A DNA stretch of 47,686 nt from Erysipelotrichaceae bacterium (GCA_030523555.1 JAUNIH010000006.1:1-47686); one strand, 5' to 3'. Shown: positions 26,001-35,027, counted from the first letter of the stretch. The notes: generated by a model from the sequence alone, not told the origin. A program made the numbers and translations.

Positions 26001-26707
26001 ATCTGTTTAAGATACTGTTAAAGGAAGACCTTGATATATGTCTCCTGATAGAAGATGTCTTTTCTTTTCTTTCATACAGTGAAGATTATCTTAATCTTCT
26101 GATAAACCTTCTGAAACAGAATGAAGGAAAGAAGATGAATATCCTGTGTTTTACAAATAATTCTTCCATCAGTTACCGTCTGATAAACTGTTTCAAGAAA
26201 CGTATTCTTATTGAAATCAGTGAATTAAGCAGTATTGTCGATTTCTATTCGATGAAGAGTATGTATAAGGGAAGAAGTTTCTATTATAAGAATGAACCGA
26301 TAACTTTTGTACCGGTAGTGACTGAAGAGTTTATGTATGGAGAAAGGGAGCAGAGAAATATCGTCCGTCATATCCCTAAAAAGATTAAGCCGATGATTAT
26401 CGAAAACCACAGCCTTATCGGTTATGACCTTAAAAACCGTTCCAAGATCTTTGTGAAACAGAATCTTAAGATTTTCTCTTTAAAGGAAGATTTATTAAAA
26501 CCATACAGGAAATATTCAGATATGGATGTCCAGGTATATGACTATAAGACTGTAAAACTGGAAGGTAAGGATATCTTATGGCTGGGTCCTGGTATCTTTG
26601 AACAGCGTCTTTTCATTACTTCTTTAAGAAATGATCTAAGTGATGATGAAGGTGTATATGTACATCTGGGACAGCCGTATAAGATAAGGATACTAAATGA
26701 TGAATAG
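23093..26707 (+). CDS. essC: Type VII secretion ATPase EssC-like (FHA-FtsK/SpoIIIE)
   Basis: A 1204-residue EssC-type motor. It has an N-terminal FHA-like region (about 1-190, second repeat with KSGDRIDFLGIRIYVF), two transmembrane helices (about 224-245 and 255-277), a linker, then FtsK/SpoIIIE ATPase domain 1 with Walker A GGSTGSGKSE (about 600-609), DYKGGG, and Walker B LLIVVDEFAEL (about 715-724). After it, a second domain has no P-loop (ENILICSSRKKEINSFLNTL, about 922) and a third is fragmentary. Staphylococcal EssC is about 1480 residues with three domains, so this one is some 275 shorter. It begins on the stop codon of the preceding gene (TGATG). Confidence 0.9.
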   Translation: MFLIIDDRRILQFFDVKEDHLIEGIYLKKKKDIFYLCLENGYVFSDHCKIKRLKADKYTIHHELFYNEINIYVYEDDKGINDYNFYKRKDFIISASENSHIITRDRYLKNAYLSLVDDVLSANFPVYLNKCFAHDEEKIKSGDRIDFLGIRIYVFDDFYYMNGFMMDNHLPLYDTDPKIIKYHHKKEKAVYNISGHVKRYELKPLKKYEKPKIQKKEINSIFPNLIMVISLSCIAGISFYNSYLHDQPLLNRISFVVMPVAMMISGIFIPLISYLLNERKNRKIINRSIEDYLSYLDEYEKESLSKIEEYLNRCNSYYFSLRDTSGKLFSCQKKDDYFMHISLGKMKTSFPLEYENTNEEKIDRRLDEIKRRFMDIDGYPLMFDLMKYRRMSLVSIKEEKDFFFNKILLELSYKHHYDDVLIALYSKDSRIYNSFYNLPHLFYKGMRLTFNSEKQLKLLNSIEEEKPVILMMYDYLDIKGLNDNIHCLYFSDDIRNLLKDNEALIEYRNSKAYLFENEKREFHYEIERINFEEYYTYLGKIKTFKGSENISSFNQYFDIRKIDDYYHHHDKRLKAIFALGSEEVLKLDLHEKGYGPHGLIGGSTGSGKSELIVSLLLSLCIKYPPDYLNIVLIDYKGGGIKESLSYKGQSVLHIIACVSNLEHNALERLIIALNLECKKRQSSFNEMSHILNTSIMNLDDYLDNLNRCKDSEKMAHLLIVVDEFAELKKLHPEEIKELISISRIGRSLGIHLILATQKPAGVIDEEIWSNSRFKIALKMFDEKDSNDVLKVPDAAYLSEPGSFLLRVDDEINRYRSIYARNDMSDYDPYRVSLFDNLLRKEKETKKEISGSKTQCEAYCEKINEISSAKGYHLKDFDFLSPLPMERKKLCSQKCFVIGESDDYLNNKKGLVAYGLKENILICSSRKKEINSFLNTLNEYKRKTIVISNRYYQNEMISDSILYHETEDIIYLFKILLKEDLDICLLIEDVFSFLSYSEDYLNLLINLLKQNEGKKMNILCFTNNSSISYRLINCFKKRILIEISELSSIVDFYSMKSMYKGRSFYYKNEPITFVPVVTEEFMYGEREQRNIVRHIPKKIKPMIIENHSLIGYDLKNRSKIFVKQNLKIFSLKEDLLKPYRKYSDMDVQVYDYKTVKLEGKDILWLGPGIFEQRLFITSLRNDLSDDEGVYVHLGQPYKIRILNDE

Positions 26708-26930
26708 TGTAAATCTGCGTTTCTATGTCCTCAAGAATGATCAGGTGTATGAAGTATCATTTGATACAAGGATATCATTTAAAGATAATATGGGGATGTT
26801 AAAGGTGATGGAAGATATCGTTAATGAAGATATGAAGGTTTATGACAACACAAAAGGTATATTTTTAAGGATGGATGTGCCTTTAAAAGAAATGGAGATA
26901 GAGTGTTTTACGAGCTTTTATCTGCTATAG
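26697..26930 (+). CDS. YukD/EsaB-like ubiquitin-fold protein
   Basis: A 77-residue protein of the size and place of YukD/EsaB, the small ubiquitin-like component of Bacillota T7SS. Strand-helix-strand pattern NLRFYVLKNDQVYEVSFDTRI (shown to residue 21 only in part here) with a C-terminal hydrophobic strand FTSFYLL is compatible with the fold, but sequence identity to known members looks low. It overlaps essC by 11 bases and ends the T7SS operon. EsaB in Staphylococcus is cytoplasmic and regulates the system. Confidence 0.6.
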   Translation: MMNSVNLRFYVLKNDQVYEVSFDTRISFKDNMGMLKVMEDIVNEDMKVYDNTKGIFLRMDVPLKEMEIECFTSFYLL

Positions 26931-26958
26931 TGATATAATTTTCTACGGAGGTAGATTT

Positions 26959-27768
26959 ATGTCTGAATGTACTCATAACTGTTCTGGATGTTCTAAAGAC
27001 TGTGGCACAAGAAAGCCTGTAGCACCTTTAGAAGGAACTGAAATAAAACATATCATTGGCATCTTAAGCGGTAAGGGAGGCGTAGGTAAATCCATGGTCT
27101 CTTCTTTACTGGCGGTTGAACTGGCTAAGAAAGGATACAGCGTAGGTATTCTGGACGCTGATATTACCGGTCCAAGTATTCCTAATATCTTCAATATTCA
27201 TGGACAGCTTCTGGGTGATGGAAAGGGTATTTTCCCTGCCGAAACCCCACTTGGTATTCATGTCGTATCCATCAACAATATGGTGGAAAGCGAAGACATG
27301 CCGGTTATCTGGAAGGGACCAATCCTCGGCAATGTCATCAAACAGTTCTATACGGAAGTATACTGGGGATCTCTTGATTATCTTCTGATTGATATGCCTC
27401 CAGGAACATCCGATGTAGCCATTGCTGTCTTACAGGAAATTCCGGTTGACAGTTTTGTGATGGTGACAACGCCTTCAAAACTCGTATCCATGGTTGTGGG
27501 TAAAGCTATCAATATGACAAAGAATGTCGGTAAACCGATCCTTGGTTTAGTAGAAAATATGGCTTATGTAAAGTGTGACGAATGCGGTCATGAAATAAAT
27601 ATCTATGCCCACGATGAGACAGAAGATACAGCCAAGAAGTATGGAATTGAACTTCTGGCTAAGTTACCTATAGATCCTGTACTCGCAAATCTTACTGATG
27701 AAGGAAAGATTGAAGAATACGAAGAAAAATATCTTTCAAAGGTAGTAGAAACACTGGAAAAAGAATAA
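26959..27768 (+). CDS. Mrp/ApbC-family Fe-S cluster carrier ATPase
   Basis: A 269-residue Mrp/NBP35 P-loop ATPase that carries and delivers iron-sulphur clusters. The deviant Walker A is SGKGGVGKSMV (GKGGVGKS at 38-45), a switch region contains DADITGPSIPN, and a CxxC pair (C206, C209 in VKCDECGH) makes the dimer-bridging cluster site. The N-terminus adds a cysteine-rich CTHNCSGCSKDC (residues 4-15) as in NBP35-type members. ACGGAGGTAGATTT precedes the start. It follows the T7SS operon by 28 bases, which contain a TATAAT, so it is likely transcribed separately as well. Confidence 0.9.
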   Translation: MSECTHNCSGCSKDCGTRKPVAPLEGTEIKHIIGILSGKGGVGKSMVSSLLAVELAKKGYSVGILDADITGPSIPNIFNIHGQLLGDGKGIFPAETPLGIHVVSINNMVESEDMPVIWKGPILGNVIKQFYTEVYWGSLDYLLIDMPPGTSDVAIAVLQEIPVDSFVMVTTPSKLVSMVVGKAINMTKNVGKPILGLVENMAYVKCDECGHEINIYAHDETEDTAKKYGIELLAKLPIDPVLANLTDEGKIEEYEEKYLSKVVETLEKE

Positions 27769-27787
27769 AGCACGAAAGTGCTTTTTC
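27769..27787 (+). terminator. Terminator of mrp
   Basis: AGCAC-GAAA-GTGCT stem-loop followed by TTTTTC, directly after the stop codon. Confidence 0.85.
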
Positions 27788-27837
27788 TTGTATAATGGAA
27801 ATAGACTCTCTAAAAATATTAAAAGTATAGATTTTTA

Positions 27838-27866
27838 TTGAAAAGAGAAATTACTTTTGGTATGAT
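27838..27866 (+). promoter_or_regulatory. Promoter of rplU-prp-rpmA
   Basis: TTGAAA (27838-27843), exactly 17 bases, TATGAT (27861-27866). A leader of about 100 bases follows. Confidence 0.82.
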
Positions 27867-27872
27867 ACTTAT

Positions 27873-27968
27873 GTTATGGTCTCTCCTTAGAGGGGATTAT
27901 AACCGCACAGAAAAGGTTTATTAAGACATTAGTCACCTTCATGGCGAGTCTGAATCTAAATAAAGGAG
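27873..27968 (+). ncRNA. L21 leader RNA
   Basis: The leader ahead of rplU contains a hairpin TCTCCT/AGGGGA, a conserved-looking AACCGCACAGAAAAGG segment and a second stem closed by AGAC/GTCT around TCACC...GGCGA. This arrangement matches my recollection of the L21-leader autoregulatory RNA of Bacillota. The 5' end is inferred from the promoter. Confidence 0.65.
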
Positions 27969-27975
27969 GTAAACT

Positions 27976-28284
27976 ATGTACGCAATTATTGAAACAGGCG
28001 GCAAACAGCTGATGGTAGAAGAAGGCCAGACAATCTATGTTGAAAAACTGGATGTTGAAGCTGGTCAGGACTACACATTTGATAAGGTTGTTGCCTTAGA
28101 AAACAACGGTCTGACAGTTGGTGCTCCATATGTTGATGGTGCAACTGTTACCTGCAAAGTTGAAAAGCAGGGTAAGGAAAAGAAGATTGTTATCTTCAAG
28201 TACAAGGCTAAGACTGGCTCTACCAGACGTAAACAGGGTCATCGTCAGCCATACACCAAACTGACTGTTACCAAAATCGGCTAA
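27976..28284 (+). CDS. rplU: 50S ribosomal protein L21
   Basis: A 102-residue L21 with the opening [11 protein letters not shown] and the C-terminal [18 protein letters not shown] that binds 23S rRNA. AAAGGAGGTAAACT precedes it. First gene of the conserved rplU-prp-rpmA set; its stop shares one base with the prp start. Confidence 0.98.
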   Translation: MYAIIETGGKQLMVEEGQTIYVEKLDVEAGQDYTFDKVVALENNGLTVGAPYVDGATVTCKVEKQGKEKKIVIFKYKAKTGSTRRKQGHRQPYTKLTVTKIG

Positions 28285-28589
28285 TGGTTAAAGTTGTATA
28301 TGAAGCAGATGAAAATCATTATCTGACACTTGAAGTAAGCGGACACGCTGAAGCAGGTGAATATGGAAATGATCTGATATGTGCTTCCGTAAGCAGTATC
28401 GTCTTCGGACTTATGAATGCGCTAGACGCATTAGAGAAAGAAATCGATATTGAGGTGTACGAAAATTTGATTTCGATTGATATTCATGAAGTTTCAGATA
28501 TTACAGACAATTATATGGAACTTGTGATGATCCAGTTAAAAACGATTGAAGAATCCTATGGAGACTTCATAAAGGTAGAAAGGAAGTAA
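28284..28589 (+). CDS. prp: Ribosomal-processing cysteine protease Prp
   Basis: A 101-residue Prp, the protease that removes the N-terminal extension of L27 in Bacillota before ribosome assembly. Catalytic H21 and C33 lie in [18 protein letters not shown], the family motif. It sits between its substrate gene rpmA and rplU, as in other Bacillota, overlapping rplU by one base. Confidence 0.96.
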   Translation: MVKVVYEADENHYLTLEVSGHAEAGEYGNDLICASVSSIVFGLMNALDALEKEIDIEVYENLISIDIHEVSDITDNYMELVMIQLKTIEESYGDFIKVERK

Positions 28590-28594
28590 AACAA

Positions 28595-28879
28595 ATGAAA
28601 TATGTTTTAGATATTCAGTATTTCGCTTCTAAAAAGGGTGTTAGTTCGACCAAGAACGGACGTGATTCACATTCAAAGCGTTTAGGTGCGAAATTGGCAG
28701 ATGGTCAGTTTGCGACAGCGGGCTCAATCATATACCGTCAAAGAGGCACAAAGATTCATCCTGGTACAAATGTAGGCAAGGGTGGAGATGATACATTATT
28801 CTGTCTTGTTGATGGTGTTGTTAAGTATGAACATTTAGGCAAAGACAAAACAAAGGTTTCTGTTTATCCAGTCGCTTAA
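28595..28879 (+). CDS. rpmA: 50S ribosomal protein L27 with Prp-cleaved leader peptide
   Basis: A 94-residue L27. The N-terminus [25 protein letters not shown] has the extension cut by Prp after phenylalanine, here QYF rather than the commoner QFF. Mature L27 begins ASKKG and its tail reaches the peptidyl transferase centre. The ribosome-binding site lies in the end of prp. A terminator follows at 28891. Confidence 0.98.
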   Translation: MKYVLDIQYFASKKGVSSTKNGRDSHSKRLGAKLADGQFATAGSIIYRQRGTKIHPGTNVGKGGDDTLFCLVDGVVKYEHLGKDKTKVSVYPVA

Positions 28880-30215
<1,336 letters not shown>

Positions 30216-30247
30216 TTTACTCAAAGAGTATAAAGAGTAATCAATGT

Positions 30248-30253
30248 TATAAT
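30248..30253 (+). promoter_or_regulatory. -10 box of ruvAB, leaderless arrangement
   Basis: TATAAT ends six bases before the ruvA ATG at 30260, so the start codon would be at about +1. There is no Shine-Dalgarno sequence and no good -35 box. Confidence 0.5.
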
Positions 30254-30259
30254 AGAAAC

Positions 30260-30820
30260 ATGATTGGATTTGTAAGAGGTATCGTTCACGCATTCGGTAT
30301 GGATTGGGTATTGGTAGATGTCCATGATGTCGGTTACCGTATTAACTTTTATCATCCTGAAAGTCTTAAAACCGGCGAAGAAATCATCATCTATACCTAT
30401 CAGAATGTCCGTGAAGATGAACTCAGTCTCTATGGTTTTCTGTCACTGAAAGAGTATGACCTTTTTGTTGATCTGATTTCGGTAAAAGGATTAGGTCCAA
30501 AGATCGCTTCAGGTATTCTTGCCAAGGCATCTGTTGAGTCTATAATTGCCGCTATTGAAGAGGGTAATGTCGACTTTATGCAGAGAATGCCTGGTGTCGG
30601 CAAAAAGACCGCTTCACAGATTATCCTTGACTTAAAGGGTAAACTTGTTGAAAGTTCTGAACAGGTTATCGATAATGAAAAACTTAAAGATGTTCAGGAA
30701 GTATTAAAGGCTTTAGGCTATAAACCGATGGAAATAAAACCGGTAATAAAGAGACTGGAAAATGAAGATGGTTCAACGGATGAGCTCGTTAAAAAAGCTT
30801 TATCGATGTTAAAGAAGTAA
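30260..30820 (+). CDS. ruvA: Holliday junction complex subunit RuvA
   Basis: A 186-residue RuvA that binds four-way junctions as a tetramer and recruits RuvB. Domain I (OB fold, 1-64, MIGFVRGIV), domain II with helix-hairpin-helix motifs VKGLGPKIASGIL and MPGVGKKTASQIIL (about 73-120), and C-terminal domain III that contacts RuvB. Three bases separate it from ruvB. No ribosome-binding site is present before the start. Confidence 0.96.
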   Translation: MIGFVRGIVHAFGMDWVLVDVHDVGYRINFYHPESLKTGEEIIIYTYQNVREDELSLYGFLSLKEYDLFVDLISVKGLGPKIASGILAKASVESIIAAIEEGNVDFMQRMPGVGKKTASQIILDLKGKLVESSEQVIDNEKLKDVQEVLKALGYKPMEIKPVIKRLENEDGSTDELVKKALSMLKK

Positions 30821-30823
30821 GAA

Positions 30824-31825
30824 ATGGAAGAAACTGTTTTAAGTGCTGAAAGAACTAAGGAAGATGAAGACGCTTCGCTTAGACCGCAATCATTGAATGA
30901 ATATGTAGGACAGAAAGATCTGAAAGAAAATCTGGAGGTTTTTATCAAGGCTGCAAAGCTAAGAGATGAATCTTTGGATCACGTTCTTTTATATGGCCCT
31001 CCAGGTTTAGGTAAAACGACTATGGCGATGATTATCGCCAATGAGATGAATTCGCATATTCATATCACCTCAGGTCCAAGTATTGAAAGAAGCGGAGATC
31101 TCGCAGCTATTCTATCAAGTATAGAAGCGGGTGATGTCCTGTTCATAGATGAAATTCATCGTTTACCTAAAGTGGTAGAAGAAGTATTATATCCCGCCAT
31201 GGAAGATTTCTGTATTGATGTCGTTATCGGTAAGGAAGAAGGCGCAAGATCAATAAGACTTGATCTTCCACCGTTTACACTTGTTGGCGCTACCACAAGA
31301 GCGGGCGCCATATCTTCGCCATTAAGAGACCGTTTCGGTATAACCGCAAAACTCAATTACTATAATGAAGAAGAACTGGCGACAATTGTAAGAAGAACTT
31401 CAAGAGTCTTTGATACAAAGATTGATGAAGAAGCAGTCATTGAAATTGCCAAGAGATCACGTGGTACACCACGTATCGCCAACAGGTTATTCAGAAGAGT
31501 AAGAGATTTCGCTCAGGTTAAAAACGATGGAAAGATAGATCTTGAAATTGCCAAGAGCGCCTTACAGAGACTCAAGGTTGATTCATTAGGTTTGGATGAT
31601 GTAGACATCCGTTATCTTAAGGGTATTATTGAAAGATATCATGGTGGTCCGGTAGGTGTAGAAGCCATCGCTTCAGCGATCGGTGAAGAAGCTATTACTT
31701 TAGAAGATGTCAATGAACCGTATCTCTTACAGATCGGCTTTATCAACCGTACGGCAAGAGGCAGAACGGTTACGGAAAAAGCCTATGAACATTTAAGGAT
31801 TGAAACCGAACAGCGATTATTCTAA
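30824..31825 (+). CDS. ruvB: Holliday junction helicase motor RuvB
   Basis: A 333-residue AAA+ ATPase driving branch migration with RuvA. It shows the start [13 protein letters not shown], Walker [10 protein letters not shown] (about 57-65), Walker B LFIDEIHR, sensor 1 LVGATTRAG, the arginine finger region SPLRDRFG, and a winged-helix C-terminus with [10 protein letters not shown]. Operon with ruvA. Confidence 0.97.
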   Translation: MEETVLSAERTKEDEDASLRPQSLNEYVGQKDLKENLEVFIKAAKLRDESLDHVLLYGPPGLGKTTMAMIIANEMNSHIHITSGPSIERSGDLAAILSSIEAGDVLFIDEIHRLPKVVEEVLYPAMEDFCIDVVIGKEEGARSIRLDLPPFTLVGATTRAGAISSPLRDRFGITAKLNYYNEEELATIVRRTSRVFDTKIDEEAVIEIAKRSRGTPRIANRLFRRVRDFAQVKNDGKIDLEIAKSALQRLKVDSLGLDDVDIRYLKGIIERYHGGPVGVEAIASAIGEEAITLEDVNEPYLLQIGFINRTARGRTVTEKAYEHLRIETEQRLF

Positions 31826-31840
31826 ATATTTTAAATAAAA

Positions 31841-31870
31841 TTGATATTTTAAAAGTTATTATGATAGAAT
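31841..31870 (+). promoter_or_regulatory. Promoter of rpmG
   Basis: TTGATA (31841-31846), 18-base spacer, TAGAAT (31865-31870). Both boxes are the same as at rplM. Confidence 0.65.
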
Positions 31871-31898
31871 AAATTAGCGTAAATGGAGGGAAATATAA

Positions 31899-32051
31899 AT
31901 GCCTAGAGATTTTATAACATTCAAGTGCACTGAATGTGGTGAAGAAAACTACACAGGTTCTAGAAATAAGAAGAAACATCCAGAAAAGATGGAAATCAAA
32001 AAGTTCTGTTCTAGATGCAATAAGATGACTGTTCATAAGGAGAAAAAATAG
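31899..32051 (+). CDS. rpmG: 50S ribosomal protein L33
   Basis: A 50-codon gene: MPRDFITFKCTECGEENYTG and onward, ending KMTVHKEKK. Two CxxC pairs (CTEC, CSRC) make it the zinc-binding type of L33. GGAGGGAAATATAA precedes the ATG. The stop codon lies in the stem of its terminator. Confidence 0.95.
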   Translation: MPRDFITFKCTECGEENYTGSRNKKKHPEKMEIKKFCSRCNKMTVHKEKK

Positions 32052-32068
32052 GCTATGCCTATTTTTTT
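32043..32068 (+). terminator. Terminator overlapping the rpmG stop codon
   Basis: AAAAAATAGGC (32043-32053) pairs with GCCTATTTTTT (32057-32067) around TAT. Confidence 0.9.
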
Positions 32069-32075
32069 ATAAGAT

Positions 32076-32669
32076 ATGGAAATAAGGACATATGTTTTAG
32101 GTCCGATAGAGACCAATACCTATCTTCTTACAGACGGTAATGATGCGTTGCTGATAGACCCGGCATCAAAACCGGAAAAGTGTATTGAAATACTCAAAGA
32201 CTATAATCTTGCGGGTATTCTGCTTACCCATGGTCATTTTGATCACATCAAGGCTGTAGATGGTCTGTATAATAAATACCACTGTCCGGTATATCTTCAT
32301 GAAGATGATGAGTTTCTCGCAAGAGATAAAAACTCCGGTGCATCTTTTGGATTGGTTGCCTATATCAGTGTACCTACCATTCCTTTAAAGGAAGGTAAGA
32401 TGAAGATTCATGATTTTGAATTTGAAGTTATATTTACTCCTGGACATACACCAGGTTCCGTAATCTATGTCTTTGAAGATGCGATCTTTACCGGTGATAC
32501 TTTATTCAGATGTTCGGTGGGAAGAACTGATCTTGAAGGTGGAAACTTTAGAGACTTAAACAGTTCCCTCCAGATCTTTAAATCATTTAAGAAGGATTAT
32601 CTCATCTATCCGGGACATGAAGCGCCAAGTACCTTATACTTTGAACTTGACAATAACCCTTATCTTTAA
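32076..32669 (+). CDS. Metallo-beta-lactamase-fold hydrolase, glyoxalase II-like (YqgX type)
   Basis: A 197-residue cytoplasmic MBL hydrolase. The metal motif is LLTHGHFDHIKAV, followed by FTPGHTPGSVIY, FTGDTLFRCSVGRTDL and YPGHEAPSTL, giving the full two-metal site of the GloB-like short hydrolases found in all Bacillota. It begins eight bases after the rpmG terminator with no ribosome-binding site, so how it is expressed is unclear; terminator read-through is one option. Confidence 0.88.
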   Translation: MEIRTYVLGPIETNTYLLTDGNDALLIDPASKPEKCIEILKDYNLAGILLTHGHFDHIKAVDGLYNKYHCPVYLHEDDEFLARDKNSGASFGLVAYISVPTIPLKEGKMKIHDFEFEVIFTPGHTPGSVIYVFEDAIFTGDTLFRCSVGRTDLEGGNFRDLNSSLQIFKSFKKDYLIYPGHEAPSTLYFELDNNPYL

Positions 32670-32670
32670 G

Positions 32671-32694
32671 AAAACGCTCTAATCGAGCGTTTTT
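32671..32694. terminator. Bidirectional terminator between MBL and SIS genes
   Basis: AAAACGCTC (32671-32679) pairs with GAGCGTTTT (32685-32693), with A and T runs on each side. It serves the convergent genes. Confidence 0.9.
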
Positions 32695-33601
32695 ACATTT
32701 CCTTATTAAAGAGATAAAAGAGATCATTATCTTCAAGTTCTTTCATATCGGAAATATCATAATGATGATTGAGCGCGATTTTAATAATCAGAATCATCGA
32801 AAGATAAGAACAGTAATAATCGTTTATGACAGGATCATCATATTTTTTATCAATAATGATCATTGAATTAAAATGTGATGGAAGCTGACTAATCATCATC
32901 TCATCAATATCCTTAAAGGAATTGAAATAGATAAGGTCGTAATTATCAGTTCTTGAAAGATTGAGTCTGCCGTGACAGTAGTTATACTTGTCGCTGAGGA
33001 TACACGATGCCATACCTGATTCATTGAATGATGATTCCAGAAGCACTGCGGCACATCTGTTTTCATAACCGTATATCACCTGGTAGTTTTTATTACGACT
33101 GTCAGTTTCAATATCTGAAGAGATGATATCTTTTAAGAGTTTTATATCATTACAGTAATATAAGAATAGTAAACTGAGTGGAACCATGGTTGCACTGATG
33201 GAAACATATGATACTTCCTCATTCATCTTATAGAGAAGACAGTCTATGCCTTCTTTTTTATTTCCGGTAAAAAGATAGTGGTGAAGATCATTGTCGAAGG
33301 AGACATCAACTCCGATATTTCTTCCGGAATAGGAGACGCTGATGATATTCTTATATCCGCTTAAATCCATATATTTAATATCTCGAGGAGAGACATATGT
33401 AGCGATGATGTGGTTCTTTTCACTTAAGACTTTAGCCATGAATGTGGCAACAACGCTCGAACCGCCAACGCCGGTGACAAGAGTCGGTTCTTGAATATTT
33501 TCAAGCTGTCTGAAAAGTGTATCCGTATCCGTATCTTTTATGGAATCAAGGATATTGGAATTAAGATTTGTATAACAGTCATTCATTGAATCATAGATCA
33601 T
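32693..33601 (-). CDS. SIS-domain phosphosugar-binding protein
   Basis: A 302-residue protein with a SIS-type fold: LVTGVGGSSVVATFMAKVL near residue 40 and ISVSYSGRNIGVD near 90 are the phosphosugar-binding segments, with SFNESGMAS later as in two-domain sugar isomerases. No DNA-binding part is present, so it is an enzyme or binding protein and not an RpiR regulator. It overlaps the PfkB gene by 11 bases, implying a kinase-isomerase pair acting on the same sugar phosphate. The sugar is unknown. The start at 33601 begins MIYDSMNDCY; the longer frame lies inside the upstream gene. Confidence 0.75.
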   Translation of the reverse strand: MIYDSMNDCYTNLNSNILDSIKDTDTDTLFRQLENIQEPTLVTGVGGSSVVATFMAKVLSEKNHIIATYVSPRDIKYMDLSGYKNIISVSYSGRNIGVDVSFDNDLHHYLFTGNKKEGIDCLLYKMNEEVSYVSISATMVPLSLLFLYYCNDIKLLKDIISSDIETDSRNKNYQVIYGYENRCAAVLLESSFNESGMASCILSDKYNYCHGRLNLSRTDNYDLIYFNSFKDIDEMMISQLPSHFNSMIIIDKKYDDPVINDYYCSYLSMILIIKIALNHHYDISDMKELEDNDLFYLFNKEM

Positions 33602-34517
33602 AATTGTGTTCCTTTGCGAAATTTTCGAGGGCTTCAAAAGAGGCGACACCACCTAAACCTCCAAGTACTGTACAGGCATAGGCTCCAGAAATACTGGCAT
33701 ATCTTAAAGCTCTTTCATATTCAAAACCTTTTATAAGGCAAGCCAGGAAGGTTCCCGCAAAAGAATCTCCGGCACCGGTTGAATCCTTGACGTTTATATT
33801 CTTTACGCTTTCAGCGTAGTATTCCTTATCTTTTGTGTAAAGATGAGTTCCATTTGAACCATCTGTTACACAGATGAATTCGGCATTATTGTTAAAAAGA
33901 ATTGTTTTGGGATCTTCTGAGGAATGTTTCTTTAAACGCTGATAATCGGTTTTATTGATAAACAGTCCATCCGCAAGATCATACAGCATCTTTACCCTTA
34001 TCGGATCATCATATTTACTTGTTCCATCAATAATAATTCTGGATCCATGTCTTTTGGCTTCAAGTAAGGGTTCAATCGAAGAAAAAGAACGGTTGATGAT
34101 ATGCAAAAGGGAATATGCATACTTTGAACTGTTAAGAAGATCCTGCATCTTTTCATCAACTTCATAGTGAGGTCTTATCGGATCCACCACAAACATCGTT
34201 CTCTTATCACCTGTATTGATGATGATAACTTTACCGTTGGATACCTTTTCTCTGATTATGATATTTTCACAGTCCATGTTGAGGCGTCTGGCTTCACTTA
34301 TAAGAAAAGCTGTACTTTCATCATCTTTCCCCAACATATCCAGTGCTTTGACACTTATCTTTTTACTGGCAGCGACTGCCCCTGCATTGAAAGGACAGCC
34401 ACCGGCACTTGAGCCTGTATAACGGGCATGAGAAAAATCACCTTCTATAGGATAGCTTTCAGCTTCATAGAAATAATCGACACTGCTTCCAAGTATTGTC
34501 AGTAAGTAATCTTCCAT
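33591..34517 (-). CDS. PfkB-family carbohydrate kinase
   Basis: A 308-residue ribokinase-like kinase: SSAGGCPFNAGAVAASK is the sugar-binding motif and DSTGAGDSFAGTFLA holds the catalytic aspartate. VVDPIRPHYEV and DGTSKYDDPIR between are not typical of ribokinase, fructokinase or adenosine kinase, so the substrate is open. It is the first gene of a two-gene operon with the SIS protein. A TATAAT lies seven bases before the ATG and there is no ribosome-binding site. Confidence 0.82.
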   Translation of the reverse strand: MEDYLLTILGSSVDYFYEAESYPIEGDFSHARYTGSSAGGCPFNAGAVAASKKISVKALDMLGKDDESTAFLISEARRLNMDCENIIIREKVSNGKVIIINTGDKRTMFVVDPIRPHYEVDEKMQDLLNSSKYAYSLLHIINRSFSSIEPLLEAKRHGSRIIIDGTSKYDDPIRVKMLYDLADGLFINKTDYQRLKKHSSEDPKTILFNNNAEFICVTDGSNGTHLYTKDKEYYAESVKNINVKDSTGAGDSFAGTFLACLIKGFEYERALRYASISGAYACTVLGGLGGVASFEALENFAKEHNYDL

Positions 34518-34524
34518 TAACTAA

Positions 34525-34530
34525 ATTATA
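34525..34530 (-). promoter_or_regulatory. -10 box of the PfkB-SIS operon, leaderless arrangement
   Basis: On the minus strand TATAAT is followed by seven bases and the ATG at 34517, with no Shine-Dalgarno sequence. Confidence 0.5.
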
Positions 34531-34579
34531 GCCAAAATATATTAAAATATAATTAACTTGAATCTCTTAAGGAGGGCAT

Positions 34580-34963
34580 ATGGAAGAAATTGAAAAGAAA
34601 GAAGTCAGTAATGAAGAACTGATGGAAAAACTCGATCAGCTGATTGAAGTAAATAATGAACAGCGTGAATATATCAGAAGACAGAAACTTATGTCGCAGA
34701 TTAGTATGGGTATAAATCTTGTGATGATCATAGCTGTTGTCGTTGTACTGTGGATATATGTACCTAAAGTAATGAACTTTGTGAATGAAGTTCAGAGTAT
34801 GGTTGATGAGTTTAGCGCAATCGGCGATACGATGAGTAAGCAGCTGCCTGGTATTATGGATAATCTCAATTCAATAGACTTTGAAGGATTGAGTTCAATG
34901 ATTGATGAAGTCTCGGCAACTCTTACGCCATTGAAAGATTTTCTCAGTATTTTTCAAAGATAA
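34580..34963 (+). CDS. Single-pass membrane protein with coiled-coil N-terminus
   Basis: A 127-residue protein of unknown function. Residues 5-40 are charged and heptad-like (EEIEKKEVSNEELMEKLDQL), a transmembrane helix spans about 50-70 (INLVMIIAVVVVLWIYV), and the rest is an extracytoplasmic helical region with repeated hydrophobic spacing (about 75-127). AAGGAGGGCAT precedes the start. It lies just before comGA but is separated by a terminator. No family is recognised. Confidence 0.7.
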   Translation: MEEIEKKEVSNEELMEKLDQLIEVNNEQREYIRRQKLMSQISMGINLVMIIAVVVVLWIYVPKVMNFVNEVQSMVDEFSAIGDTMSKQLPGIMDNLNSIDFEGLSSMIDEVSATLTPLKDFLSIFQR

Positions 34964-34967
34964 TTAA

Positions 34968-34993
34968 AAAAAGTCACGAAAGTGACTTTTTCT
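34968..34993 (+). terminator. Terminator just before the comG promoter
   Basis: AAAAAGTCAC-GAAA-GTGACTTTTT with T-rich tail. The tail runs directly into the AGGAATT box of the comG promoter. Confidence 0.9.
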
Positions 34994-35027
34994 TTTAGGA
35001 ATTTTCGTTTTTCTTACGAATAATGTA
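34994..35027 (+). promoter_or_regulatory. Sigma-H/ComX-type promoter of the comG operon
   Basis: AGGAATT (34997-35003) is followed after 14 bases by GAAT (35018-35021) within TACGAATA (35015-35022). It is the twin of the T7SS promoter at 20551-20584; only the two bases at 35006-35007 (CG instead of GA) differ. Start codon choices are GTG 35028 and ATG 35031, so the transcript would begin within a few bases of the start codon. Confidence 0.83.

Noticed and set aside
26931..27975. T7SS toxin or immunity genes (LXG or polymorphic toxins) after essC
   Set aside because: The next genes are mrp and ribosomal proteins; no LXG, nuclease or immunity-like frame was seen. Effectors, if any, lie elsewhere.
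32693..33601. SIS protein as RpiR regulator or GmhA/MurQ enzyme
   Set aside because: It lacks an N-terminal HTH, and its length and motifs do not fit GmhA or MurQ.
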